The notes below the pieces were generated by a model. That model searched no databases. It saw only the letters and a list, made by a program, of their open reading frames with translations, and had not been told where the DNA came from. The translations under genes and the position numbers were made by a program. Below, in pieces: positions 8,618-15,632 of a DNA stretch of 36,218 nucleotides (its first letter is position 1; each line of letters opens with the position of its first letter). Source of the DNA: JAWWPY01 sp964412845 (lineage in GTDB: Bacteria > Actinomycetota > Actinomycetes > Streptosporangiales > Streptosporangiaceae); assembly GCA_964412845.1 (NCBI GenBank), contig CAYPQM010000061.1:1-36218 (forward strand). Direction: 5' to 3'.

Positions 8618-8633
8618 CTCTTGACATCAAGAG
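8618..8633. promoter_or_regulatory. MarR operator 1, perfect 7-bp arms; overlaps candidate tam -35
   Basis: CTCTTGA-CA-TCAAGAG is a perfect 7+2+7 palindrome, 14 bp upstream of the regulator start. It contains TTGACA (8621-8626), the best -35 hexamer of the interval, with TAGACA (8645-8650) or ATAGAC 17-18 bp downstream as a weak -10 for tam. A repressor bound here would block both divergent genes. Confidence 0.75.
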
Positions 8634-8664
8634 TGTCGTCCCGATAGACAAGTACCGGGTAACT

Positions 8665-8680
8665 ATCTCGACATCAAGAG
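8665..8680. promoter_or_regulatory. MarR operator 2, imperfect copy of operator 1
   Basis: ATCTCGA-CA-TCAAGAG keeps the right arm of operator 1 exactly and matches five of seven bases in the left arm. Its centre lies 47 bp from that of operator 1 and it ends six bases before the tam Shine-Dalgarno (GGAGG, 8687-8691). Confidence 0.65.
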
Positions 8681-8696
8681 AGTATTGGAGGCGGCG

Positions 8697-9473
8697 ATGT
8701 GGGATCCCGGGCAGTACCTGCGGTTCGGCGACGAGCGCGGCCGGCCGTTCGCGGATCTGCTGGCCCGGGTGAAACCGGAAGCGCCCGGCTATGTCGTCGA
8801 TCTGGGCTGCGGTCCGGGCCACCTGACCGCAGTCCTGGCCGACCGCTGGCCGCACGCCCAGGTCCTCGGGGTGGACAACTCACCGGAAATGATCACCGCT
8901 GCCACTGATGTGGCCGCCGCGGCGGGGAACGAGCGGCTCGCCTTCGTGCTCGCCGACATCCGCGACTGGCAGCCGGACCGCCCGGTGGATGTCTTCGTGT
9001 CCAACGCCGTGCTGCAGTGGGTCCCTGATCATCTCGGCCTGCTCACCCGGTGGGCCGGGCAGCTCGCCCCCGGCGGCTGGCTGGCCGTGCAACTGCCGGG
9101 CAACTTCGACCAGCCGAGCCACGCGATCCTGCGCGACCTGGCTGCCTCCCGCAGGTGGCGACCGCTGCTCGCCGACGTCAGCCTGAATCGCCAGGCCGAG
9201 GACCTGGCGGCCTACCTCGACCTGCTCGCCCGGGCGGGCTGCCAGGTCGACGCGTGGGAGACCACCTACCTGCACGTCCTGCCGGGGCAGGACCCGGTAG
9301 TCGAGTGGTACAAGGGCACCGGCCTGCGCCCGGTGCTAACTGCCTTGCCTGCCGCACGGAAAGATGAGTTCCTCACCGAGTACGCCGCCCGGGTCCGGGA
9401 CGCCTACCCGCCCGCGCCCTATGGCACGGTCCTGCCGTTCCGCCGCGTCTTTGCGGTGGCCACCCGCGGCTAG
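8697..9473 (+). CDS. tam: Trans-aconitate 2-methyltransferase
   Basis: The 258-residue class I SAM methyltransferase begins MWDPGQYLRFGDERGRPF, the Tam-type N-terminus. It carries the SAM motif VVDLGCGPGHL (about 33-43), the acidic GVDNSPEMI, and the LQWVPDH and LPGNFDQPSH segments typical of Tam. Tam methylates trans-aconitate, a toxic spontaneous isomer of the TCA intermediate cis-aconitate. The ATG at 8697 has GGAGG five bases upstream and is preferred over the in-frame TTG at 8685. It is divergent from the MarR gene and probably repressed by it through the two operators. Confidence 0.9.
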   Translation: MWDPGQYLRFGDERGRPFADLLARVKPEAPGYVVDLGCGPGHLTAVLADRWPHAQVLGVDNSPEMITAATDVAAAAGNERLAFVLADIRDWQPDRPVDVFVSNAVLQWVPDHLGLLTRWAGQLAPGGWLAVQLPGNFDQPSHAILRDLAASRRWRPLLADVSLNRQAEDLAAYLDLLARAGCQVDAWETTYLHVLPGQDPVVEWYKGTGLRPVLTALPAARKDEFLTEYAARVRDAYPPAPYGTVLPFRRVFAVATRG

Positions 9474-9530
9474 GGACATGCCTCAGGGCGCAGCGCGGTA
9501 CGTCCGGAATCCGGTTCGCCGAGCCGTGCG

Positions 9531-9660
9531 TCCGTGGTCAGAAAACGCTGCTGGCCCAGCAGTTGCCGACCACGAACTGGACCCCGGCCTGGGCCGGGCA
9601 CGACGGCACCGCAGTTTGTGGACGTTCGCGGCGGTGGGCACAGCGGTTTCTGACCACGGA
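9531..9660. mobile_element. MITE-like 130-bp palindromic element with 20-bp terminal inverted repeats
   Basis: The first 20 bases (9531-9550) and the reverse complement of the last 20 (9641-9660) match at 19 positions. A further inner pair of blocks (9568-9579 and 9612-9623, 10 of 12 pairing) is exactly concentric with the outer arms, so the whole 130 bp is one imperfect palindrome centred at 9595/9596. The element is bracketed by TGCG on both sides (9527-9530 and 9661-9664), a possible 4-bp target duplication. It sits between the convergent ends of tam and the TetR gene. A long bidirectional transcript-end structure is the main alternative. Confidence 0.5.
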
Positions 9661-9676
9661 TGCGGCGAGCTCAGCC

Positions 9677-10333
9677 CTATTCCCCGGCCCGCGCCCGCTT
9701 CGCGGCCTCGGGCGAGATGCGCGGCTTGACCTCCAGCTGGGACAAGCCGTTCCAGGCCAGGTTGATCAAGTGGGCGGCGACCTCTTCGAGCTTCGGCTTG
9801 CGGGCGTCCAGCCACCACTGGCCGGTCATGGCGACCATGCCCACGAACATCTGGGCGTACAGCGGGGCCAGTTTCGGGTCGTAGCCGCGGGCCCGGAAGA
9901 AGTCACCGAGGATGTACTCGACCTGGCTGGCAATGTTGCTGATCAGGCTTCCGAAGGTGCCGGACCCCGAGGTGGGGTGGGAGTCGCGGACCAGGATGCG
10001 GAACCCGTCCGAGTCGTCCTCGATGTACTTGAGCAGGGCTATCGCGGCGGCCTCGAACTTCTCCCTGGTGTGCGCGCCGCCGAGGATGCGGGTGGCGGTG
10101 CCGAGAAGCCGCTCCACCTCGCGGTCGATGACGACCGCGTAGAGGCCTTCCTTGCCGCCGAAGTGCTCATACACGACTGGCTTGGACACGCCCGCCTGGG
10201 CGGCGATCTCCTCGATGGACGTGCCCTCGAAGCCGCGTTCCGCGAATAGCCTCCGCCCGATGCCGATCAACTGCTCCCGGCGTTCTATCCCGGTCATTCT
10301 CTTACGGTTGGCGCCCGACGTCGGATTGGTCAC
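9677..10333 (-). CDS. TetR family regulator, probable fatty-acid desaturase repressor
   Basis: This TetR protein (218 aa from the GTG at 10333) has an N-terminal HTH region (EGTSIEEIAAQAGVSKPVVY, then EHFGGKEGLY) and a C-terminal ligand domain with MFVGMVAMTGQWWLDARKPK near the end. The frame is open to a GTG at 10369, which would overlap the desaturase stop; a later ATG at 10297 is also possible. It lies 16 bp downstream of the desaturase gene on the same strand, so the two probably form an operon. TetR proteins in this position usually sense acyl-CoA and control desaturation. The tandem palindromes upstream of the operon are the likely targets (inference). Confidence 0.85.
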   Translation of the reverse strand: MTNPTSGANRKRMTGIERREQLIGIGRRLFAERGFEGTSIEEIAAQAGVSKPVVYEHFGGKEGLYAVVIDREVERLLGTATRILGGAHTREKFEAAAIALLKYIEDDSDGFRILVRDSHPTSGSGTFGSLISNIASQVEYILGDFFRARGYDPKLAPLYAQMFVGMVAMTGQWWLDARKPKLEEVAAHLINLAWNGLSQLEVKPRISPEAAKRARAGE

Positions 10334-10349
10334 GTGCCCATCATGGCCA

Positions 10350-11411
10350 TCAGGCGGCCTTCCGGTCACCTGACTTCGCCGCCTGACGGTCGGTCATCGA
10401 GCCCAGTGATTTGCCCCGCTGGCCGGTGAGCTTGGCGGTCAGCCGCGCACCGTCCGGCCACCGGACGTCGTAGGCCCAGCCGAGCTTCTCGGCCCAGGCG
10501 ATGGCCCGCGCGCTGATGTCGATCTGCCCCTTGAGCGCGCCGTGCCGGGCGCAGGTCGGGTCGGCGTGATGCAGGTTGTGCCATGACTCGCCGAAGGACG
10601 GGATAGCCAGCCAGGCGACGTTCCGCGACTTGTCCCGCACGTCGAAGTCCTCGTGGCCGAACGTGTGGCACACCGAGTTGATGGACCAGGTGGTGTGGTG
10701 CAGCAGGCAGATCCGGACCAGGCTGCCCCAGAAGAACGCGGTCAGCGCACCCTGCCAGGACATTGACCACAGGCCGCCGATCAGAGCCGGGGCAAGCAGC
10801 GTCACGGCGACCAGGCCCGGGAACCACCGGGAGATGGCGCGGATGTCGGGATCAGCCAGCAGGTCCGGGCAGAACTTCTCCTGTGACGTTTGGTTCGGGC
10901 TGAACAGCCAGCCCACGTGGGCGAAGGCCAGTCCCTTGGTGAGCGCCTTCCAGTCATTGCCGAACCGCCATGGCGAGTGCGGGTCGCCTTCCTTGTCGCT
11001 GTACTTGTGGTGCCGCCGGTGATCGGCCACCCAGACCAGGACCTCACCCTCGATGGCGAGGCTGCCCGCGATGGCCATCGCGATCTTCAGGCCCCGGACC
11101 GCCTTGAACGAGCCGTGCGTGAAGTAGCGGTGGAAGCCCACGGTGATCCCCATGCCGGAGATCACGTAGAACACGAGCGCGATCACGATGTCATGCCAGC
11201 CGAGGCCCCAGCCCCAGGCCAGCGGTACGGCCGCGATGACCGCCAGGAGCGGGATGACGACGAACAGGCCGACCAGGAAGCGGTCCAGGCGAGGGGTCGG
11301 CTCGGGCAGGATGTCGGGGCGCTGGACGCGCTGAGTTACCTGCGGCGGTCCGGTTCGGGCGGTCTGCGGAGGGGCGGTCTGCGGAAGGACGGTCTCGGGA
11401 GGAGCGGTCAT
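10350..11411 (-). CDS. Acyl-CoA/fatty acid delta-9 desaturase, membrane di-iron type
   Basis: The 353-residue integral membrane desaturase introduces a double bond into a fatty acyl chain using O2 and a di-iron centre. The three histidine boxes are complete: HRYFTH (94-99), HRRHH (131-135) and HNLHH (278-282). Hydrophobic pairs lie near 45-66 and 75-92, and more near 195-240. The first ~35 residues are Pro/Thr-rich with an internal TAPPQTA-type repeat and look disordered. The ATG at 11411 has GAGG six bases upstream. It is followed by a TetR gene and preceded by two palindromic operators, which suggests transcriptional control of membrane fluidity. Confidence 0.92.
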   Translation of the reverse strand: MTAPPETVLPQTAPPQTARTGPPQVTQRVQRPDILPEPTPRLDRFLVGLFVVIPLLAVIAAVPLAWGWGLGWHDIVIALVFYVISGMGITVGFHRYFTHGSFKAVRGLKIAMAIAGSLAIEGEVLVWVADHRRHHKYSDKEGDPHSPWRFGNDWKALTKGLAFAHVGWLFSPNQTSQEKFCPDLLADPDIRAISRWFPGLVAVTLLAPALIGGLWSMSWQGALTAFFWGSLVRICLLHHTTWSINSVCHTFGHEDFDVRDKSRNVAWLAIPSFGESWHNLHHADPTCARHGALKGQIDISARAIAWAEKLGWAYDVRWPDGARLTAKLTGQRGKSLGSMTDRQAAKSGDRKAA

Positions 11412-11521
11412 CGTGAACCTCGCTCTCTTGTCGGCCGGTGCTGGGTAGCACGGGGCTGTGCGGCTGGGTCACGCGCCGCGCTCTGGGCGAGACCGTCGCA
11501 CGGTGCCGAGCGTTCTGACGC

Positions 11522-11553
11522 TTACGTCACCGTAACCTACGTCACCGTAGGTT
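11522..11553. promoter_or_regulatory. Two adjacent TetR-type operators upstream of the desaturase
   Basis: Site A is TTACG-TCAC-CGTAA (11522-11535). Site B is AACCTACG-TCAC-CGTAGGTT (11534-11553), with perfect 8-bp arms. Centres are 15 bp apart and both share the core TACGTCACCGTA, so the pair is also a direct repeat. They lie about 110-140 bp upstream of the desaturase start. Size and symmetry suit a TetR dimer at each site; the TetR encoded downstream is the natural candidate. Confidence 0.7.
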
Positions 11554-11874
11554 GCGCAAGAGGCATGACCAAGATTTCACCTAGCTGTGGCATGAAACAC
11601 ATAGGGCAGTCACAGTCCGTATCTCATCATGTGGACTCAATACAGCCCGTAGCTCGCGTCTCACCAGGCGTATCGCGGCCGGGCGGTGAGCGGGTTGAAC
11701 GGATCTGGTGATCGCCGCAAATTCGCCGGGACCCGCCAGCGCTCACGCCGGCAAAGCTCGCAGGGCTAGCGAGGCCGCTCGTGTAGTCCACGACCAGCAA
11801 ACGGAGTACCCAGGCATGCTCGTGACCCAGAAGCAGTCGGACGGTTCCGGGTAGGATTTCCGGCGAGAAGTCAT
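11554..11874. other. Gene-free stretch between desaturase operators and tRNA-Gln
   Basis: No ORF with family features was found on either strand. A TAGGAT hexamer at 11852-11857, about 17 bp before the tRNA 5' end, is a reasonable -10 for the tRNA gene; no convincing -35 was seen. The portion near 11570-11640 is less GC-rich than its surroundings. Confidence 0.4.
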
Positions 11875-11947
11875 TCCCGGGTCGTCTAACCAGGCAGGAC
11901 GGCTGACTTTGACTCAGTTAACGAAGGTTCAAATCCTTCCCCGGGAG
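11875..11947 (+). tRNA. tRNA-Gln (anticodon TTG)
   Basis: The 73-nt cloverleaf folds cleanly. The acceptor stem TCCCGGG (11875-11881) pairs with CCCGGGA (11940-11946). The D-stem is GTC/GAC (11884-11886, 11898-11900) as in Glu/Gln tRNAs. The anticodon stem GCTGA/TCAGT has one G-U pair. The anticodon loop CTTTGAC carries TTG (11909-11911). The T-stem GAAGG/CCTTC encloses TTCAAAT. The discriminator is G11947 and the 3' CCA is not encoded. A tRNA-Gln upstream of glmU is the conserved actinobacterial order. Confidence 0.92.
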
Positions 11948-11972
11948 CCCGGTTCAGCACCTGGCCACGCGT

Positions 11973-12824
11973 TCAGGGCGCGGCTGTGCTGGTCATGATC
12001 GCTCTTGACCAGCCTTCGATCTGCCGGTAGAGGTCGGCGCTCCCCAGGACGTCGACGCGGAGGCAGCCGTGGTAATCGTCCCCCACGTTCTTGCGGACGG
12101 TCTTCGGGTTGTGCCTCTTGAGGACCGCCTTGTAGAACTGCCTCGGATGTCCTCCGGTTACATCCAGCCAGAACTGTTCGGCAGCCGCCACATCGGCGGT
12201 CTCGTGGATGTAAACGCGGAAGGCTAGTTGTTTGAGCCCGATGCCCGTCACTCTGAGGAACCGAAGGAACAGCAGGATTACGCCGGGATCGCTGTTGATG
12301 AAGTTCACTCGTTCCCTGAGTCGATGCGGTTTGCTCTTGCCCCCCTCGCACCAGTAGGCGATGGCACCGGCGATGAGGAGCTCGCGGTTGGTCAGCGGGC
12401 CGATCTCGGCGGCGGCCGCCGACCGGACCGCTTCCCGCCGTGCCTCGCGGACCGGGCGTTCGGCCTCCCAGTAGCGGCGGGAGCCCTCGGCGGAGCGCTT
12501 GCGGCACTCCTCGTAGCTCAGCCGCTCCGGGCGGGGCAGGTCGCGGACCCAGAGCGAGACCGAGCTCTTGGCCACGCCGAGCTCAGCCGCGATCTGGTGA
12601 TAGGCGAAGCCCTGCTCGCGCAGCTCCCGGGCCCTGGCCCGTAAGTCATCCTTGGCCCTGGGCCGCCGGGTCCAGGCGGGGGGCGGCTCGCCTTTGAGCG
12701 CGTTGTTCAGCTGCTCATTGCTGGTGAAGCCGACGATTTCCTTGATCTCGCGGCGCGACCGCCCGGCCCGGCGCAGGGCGATCGCCTGCTCGCGCCGCTG
12801 TTCCACCACCGTTATCGATGCCAT
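11973..12824 (-). CDS. Double-HTH protein with LAGLIDADG-like C-terminal domain, function unknown
   Basis: The 283-residue protein has two helix-turn-helix segments: EIKEIVGFTSNEQLNNAL (near 26-43) and YHQIAAELGVAKSSVSLW (75-92). The second resembles resolvase/IS-type HTH. A linker rich in Arg and Glu leads to a C-terminal domain whose first helix (ELLIAGAIAYWCEGG, about 148-162) occupies the place of a LAGLIDADG helix. It is followed by VNFINSDPGVILLFLRFL and a conserved-looking tail (FYKAVLKRHNPKTVRKN). I recognise it as an actinobacterial family of DNA-binding proteins of unknown role, possibly derived from homing endonucleases. It is convergent with tRNA-Gln, 25 bp from the tRNA 3' end, and interrupts the usual tRNA-Gln-glmU spacing. 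Confidence 0.75.
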   Translation of the reverse strand: MASITVVEQRREQAIALRRAGRSRREIKEIVGFTSNEQLNNALKGEPPPAWTRRPRAKDDLRARARELREQGFAYHQIAAELGVAKSSVSLWVRDLPRPERLSYEECRKRSAEGSRRYWEAERPVREARREAVRSAAAAEIGPLTNRELLIAGAIAYWCEGGKSKPHRLRERVNFINSDPGVILLFLRFLRVTGIGLKQLAFRVYIHETADVAAAEQFWLDVTGGHPRQFYKAVLKRHNPKTVRKNVGDDYHGCLRVDVLGSADLYRQIEGWSRAIMTSTAAP

Positions 12825-13216
12825 ATTCGAACGCTATCGGGCACCTCGGACAAAATAGCGGCAGAGCACATTGCGCGACGTTTCGTCTGCACGCGGCGGA
12901 ATGCCATTCCAGGGGTGGCGATGTATGCGGAGCGGCATTCCCTGGGCATGTCCGGTGTAGCGCGGAGTGACCAAATCAGTCACTTAATGTCACGGGAGGG
13001 CGGGCGTAGCGGTCCGTGCCAGGCCGGTCACCGGGTAGCTAAGCAGCGTCTTCTGTCCACCCAACCAGCGGCTTCGAGATGGCTGGGCAGGTATCCTTCG
13101 AGGGTCGGGCGCGTGGAGTGATTTGACATCTGATCAGCACGTGCTTGTTGGCTCGGCCGGGGGGAAGCAGAGCCCGGTGACCGGGGACCGTCAATCGAGA
13201 GCACCGCGGAGTGATC
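12825..13216. other. Gene-free stretch upstream of glmU
   Basis: No supported ORF. A TTGACA at 13123-13128 with a poor -10 (TTGTTG, 13145-13150) might be the glmU promoter. Three GTGAC/GTCAC half-sites (12967-12971, 12979-12983, 12989-12993) form one inverted and one direct pair and could be a regulator site. No copy of the tRNA-Gln 3' end was seen here, so there is no sign of an integrated element. Confidence 0.35.
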
Positions 13217-14314
13217 GTGAGCCGTCCTGCTGCAGTGATCGTCCTGGCCGCAGGCGAAGGCACCCGGATGAAGTCCGGCACACCGAAAGTACTGCACAAG
13301 ATCTGTGGCGAGACCATGCTCGGCCTGGTCCTGGCGACCGCCCGCCAAGTCGACCCGGAGCGGCTCATCGTGGTCGTCGGCCACCGGCGGCGCCAGGTCA
13401 CCGAATTCCTGGCCAGCCACGCCCCTGATGCGACGGCCGTGGTCCAGCACCGGCAGGGCGGCACAGGTCATGCGGTCCGTACCGCGATCGAGGCGGTCGG
13501 CCTGGACCACGGCACGATCGTAGTGACCTATGCCGACGCGCCGCTGCTTCGGGGCGAGACGCTGGCCGCGCTGGTCAAGGAGCACTGGGCGCAGGGGGCC
13601 GCGGCCACCGCGCTCACCGCCCGGCTGGACAACCCGACCGGGTACGGCCGGATCATCCGCGATGACTCCGGCGCGTTCATGGAGATCATCGAGGAGGCGG
13701 ACGCCACTCCTGAGCAGCGGACCATCCAAGAGATCAACTCGGGGGTCTACGCTTTCGAGGCCCATCTGCTCGGCGACGTCATCAAGCGCGTGCCCACCGA
13801 CAACGCCAAGGGTGAGGAGTATCTCACCGACGTGGTCGCCATCCTGCGGGCCGAGAGCCACCCGGTAGCTTCCGTGCTGCTGGAAGATCCTGATGAGGTC
13901 AGCGGCGTGAACGACCGCGCGCAGTTGGCGCGGGCGCGGCGGATACTCAACACCCGGCTGCTCGGCGACTGGATGCGGGCTGGTGTCACCATCGTCGATC
14001 CCCGGACCACCTGGATCGACACCGGGGTTACCCTGGCCGCGGACGTGGAGATCGGGCCCGACACGCAACTGGAGGGCAGCACGACGATTGCCGCCGGGGC
14101 CCGGGTCGGCCCGGCCTGCTTGCTGCGCGACACCACGGTGGGCCCGGGCGCCACGGTGACCCACGCGGTCTGCCGGTCGGCCGAGATAGGAGCCGGTGCG
14201 ACGGTGGGGCCTTTCGCCTACCTGCCCCCCGGGACCAAGCTTGATCCAGGCGCTCACGCCGGCGGCCAAGCAGCCGTCGCGGCGGACGGCACCGCTATAA
14301 GTGAGGGAGCATAG
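13217..14314 (+). CDS. glmU: GlmU, uridyltransferase domain with truncated acetyltransferase domain
   Basis: The N-terminal domain is a complete GlcNAc-1-phosphate uridyltransferase: LAAGEGTRMK (10-19), QGGTGHA, YADAPLL (metal-binding Asp), EEYLTD and GVNDR (metal-site Asn). A left-handed beta-helix then begins (hexad-like repeats from about residue 255). The protein stops at residue 365, whereas GlmU is normally about 455-495 residues. The FVEMKN-like segment, the KVPHLTY-like catalytic His segment and the NYDG segment of the acetyltransferase site are absent. GTG 13217 is chosen because GGAG lies five bases upstream; GTG 13211 is an alternative. The stop is six bases before prs, so no coding capacity for the missing part remains. 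Confidence 0.92.
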   Translation: MSRPAAVIVLAAGEGTRMKSGTPKVLHKICGETMLGLVLATARQVDPERLIVVVGHRRRQVTEFLASHAPDATAVVQHRQGGTGHAVRTAIEAVGLDHGTIVVTYADAPLLRGETLAALVKEHWAQGAAATALTARLDNPTGYGRIIRDDSGAFMEIIEEADATPEQRTIQEINSGVYAFEAHLLGDVIKRVPTDNAKGEEYLTDVVAILRAESHPVASVLLEDPDEVSGVNDRAQLARARRILNTRLLGDWMRAGVTIVDPRTTWIDTGVTLAADVEIGPDTQLEGSTTIAAGARVGPACLLRDTTVGPGATVTHAVCRSAEIGAGATVGPFAYLPPGTKLDPGAHAGGQAAVAADGTAISEGA

Positions 14315-14319
14315 GACGC

Positions 14320-15327
14320 GTGACCGGCATCCCCGCGACCGGCGAGAAGAAGAACGAAATCACGGCGACCGGCGAGAAGAAGCTGCTGCTCTTCTCCGGC
14401 CGGGCGCACCCCGAGCTGACCAACGAGATTGCCGGCGCCCTCGGCATTGAGCCCACCCCGACCAGGCTTTCTGACTTCGCCAACGGTGAGATCTTCGTCC
14501 GGTTCCTGGAATCGGTCCGCGGCAGCGACGCATTCGTCATGCAGAGCCACACGGCGCCGATCAACCAGTGGATCATGGAGCAGCTGATCATGGTCGACGC
14601 CCTCAAGCGGGCCTCGGCCAAGCGGATCACCGTGGTCGCGCCGTTCTTCGGGTATGCGCGTCAGGACAAGAAGAACCGCGGCCGGGAGCCCATTTCGGCG
14701 CGGCTCATGGCCGACCTGTTCGCCACCGCGGGGGCCGACCGGCTGATGGCCGTGGACCTGCATACCGCGCAGATCCAGGGGTTCTTCGACGGCCCGGTGG
14801 ACCACCTGTTCGCGCTGCCGATCCTGGCCGGCTACCTGGAGGGCAGGCTGGACCTGTCGCAGGTCACCGTGGTCGCGCCGGACGCCGGGCGGGTCCGGGT
14901 CTGCGAGCGGTGGACCGACCGGCTCGGCTGCCCGCTGGCCATCATCCACAAGCGCCGCGACCCTGATGTCGCCAACAAGGTCACGATGTTCGAGGTGGTG
15001 GGGCACGTGGCCGGCCGGACCTGCATCGTGGTGGATGACATGATCGACACCGGGTCGACGATCATCAAGGCGGCCGACGCGCTCTTCGATGAGGGCGCGG
15101 AACGGGTGATCGTCACGGCCACGCATGGCGTGCTCTCCGGCGACGCCGTGGACGGCTTGAAGAACTCGAAGGTCAGCGAGGTGATTATCACCAACACGCT
15201 GCCGATCAGCCACGACAAGCGGTTCGACAAGCTCACCGTGCTGTCCATCGCGCCGCTCATCGCCCGGGCCATCAACGAGGTGTTCAGCGACGGCTCGGTG
15301 ACCAGCCTCTTCGACGGCCAGAGCTGA
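14320..15327 (+). CDS. prs: Ribose-phosphate diphosphokinase (PRPP synthetase)
   Basis: The 335-residue class I enzyme makes PRPP from ribose 5-phosphate and ATP, feeding purine, pyrimidine, His and Trp synthesis. Family motifs: FSGRAHPELTNEIA near the start, RQDKKNRGREPISARL, the metal/ATP site DLHTAQIQGFF, and the PRPP loop VVDDMIDTGSTI (about 237-248). The GTG at 14320 gives a ~20-residue N-terminal extension containing a duplicated ATGEKK segment, encoded by an 18-bp direct repeat. It is six bases downstream of glmU, which suggests co-transcription. Confidence 0.95.
   Translation: MTGIPATGEKKNEITATGEKKLLLFSGRAHPELTNEIAGALGIEPTPTRLSDFANGEIFVRFLESVRGSDAFVMQSHTAPINQWIMEQLIMVDALKRASAKRITVVAPFFGYARQDKKNRGREPISARLMADLFATAGADRLMAVDLHTAQIQGFFDGPVDHLFALPILAGYLEGRLDLSQVTVVAPDAGRVRVCERWTDRLGCPLAIIHKRRDPDVANKVTMFEVVGHVAGRTCIVVDDMIDTGSTIIKAADALFDEGAERVIVTATHGVLSGDAVDGLKNSKVSEVIITNTLPISHDKRFDKLTVLSIAPLIARAINEVFSDGSVTSLFDGQS
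14335..14382 (+). repeat. 18-bp direct repeat within the prs 5' end
   Basis: The same 18 bases (encoding ATGEKK) occur at 14335-14352 and 14365-14382, a 30-bp period. It looks like a local in-frame duplication that lengthened the non-conserved N-terminus of PRPP synthetase. Confidence 0.8.
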
Positions 15328-15340
15328 CCTGCAGCGGTAG

Positions 15341-15386
15341 CGATTCCGGTGCCGGTGGGCGGTCGTGGCCATCGTCGCCGGAATCG
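15341..15386. terminator. Inverted repeat just downstream of prs
   Basis: CGATTCCGG (15341-15349) pairs perfectly with CCGGAATCG (15378-15386) across a 28-nt GC-rich loop, 14 bp after the prs stop. There is no T-run. It is a candidate transcript 3' end or stabilising structure. Confidence 0.45.
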
Positions 15387-15470
15387 TGCTGCTAGTGCAC
15401 GGCAGTGGCTGACCCTGGGCCGGCCTGCGAAGACGTGCATCGGCCGGCTCGCCGGCTGGATAGAGCGTGG

Positions 15471-15519
15471 CGGTGGCCGCTGTCTTCGCCCCCGCAAGCG
15501 ACGAAGACGGCGGCCACCG
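15471..15519. repeat. 18-bp inverted repeat with 13-nt loop
   Basis: CGGTGGCCGCTGTCTTCG (15471-15488) and 15502-15519 pair at 17 of 18 positions, the exception being a T-G (U-G in RNA) pair. The loop is Cys/Ala-neutral noncoding sequence (13 nt, C-rich at its start). It would form a very stable RNA hairpin. Confidence 0.7.
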
Positions 15520-15586
15520 GCTCGCGAGGACTGCAATCGCCACAGCCCAGGTCGTCGCGGGCGGGGTCGGTCCGGGCGAGGCCGTA

Positions 15587-15628
15587 CCTGGTCAGGGCTG
15601 GGGCACGCGATTCCCAGCCCTGACCAGG
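15587..15628. terminator. Perfect 16-bp hairpin with 10-nt loop
   Basis: CCTGGTCAGGGCTGGG (15587-15602) is perfectly complementary to 15613-15628. There is no T-tract. GC-rich hairpins without a T-run act as transcript ends in actinomycetes, so this may isolate prs from the SARP gene; a protein-binding palindrome is the alternative. Confidence 0.6.
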
Positions 15629-15632
15629 AGCC

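Noticed and set aside
9563..10249. 228-codon plus-strand ORF opposite the TetR gene
   Set aside because: It starts inside the palindromic element and is antisense to a canonical TetR domain.
11875..13216. Integrated element attached at tRNA-Gln
   Set aside because: No integrase gene and no second copy of the tRNA 3' end was seen between the tRNA and glmU. The single ORF there is not enough to call an island.
14250..14320. Sequencing frameshift as the cause of the short GlmU
   Set aside because: No frame in this interval encodes the acetyltransferase motifs and prs begins six bases after the stop, so a single-base error cannot restore the domain. Only a larger misassembly could.
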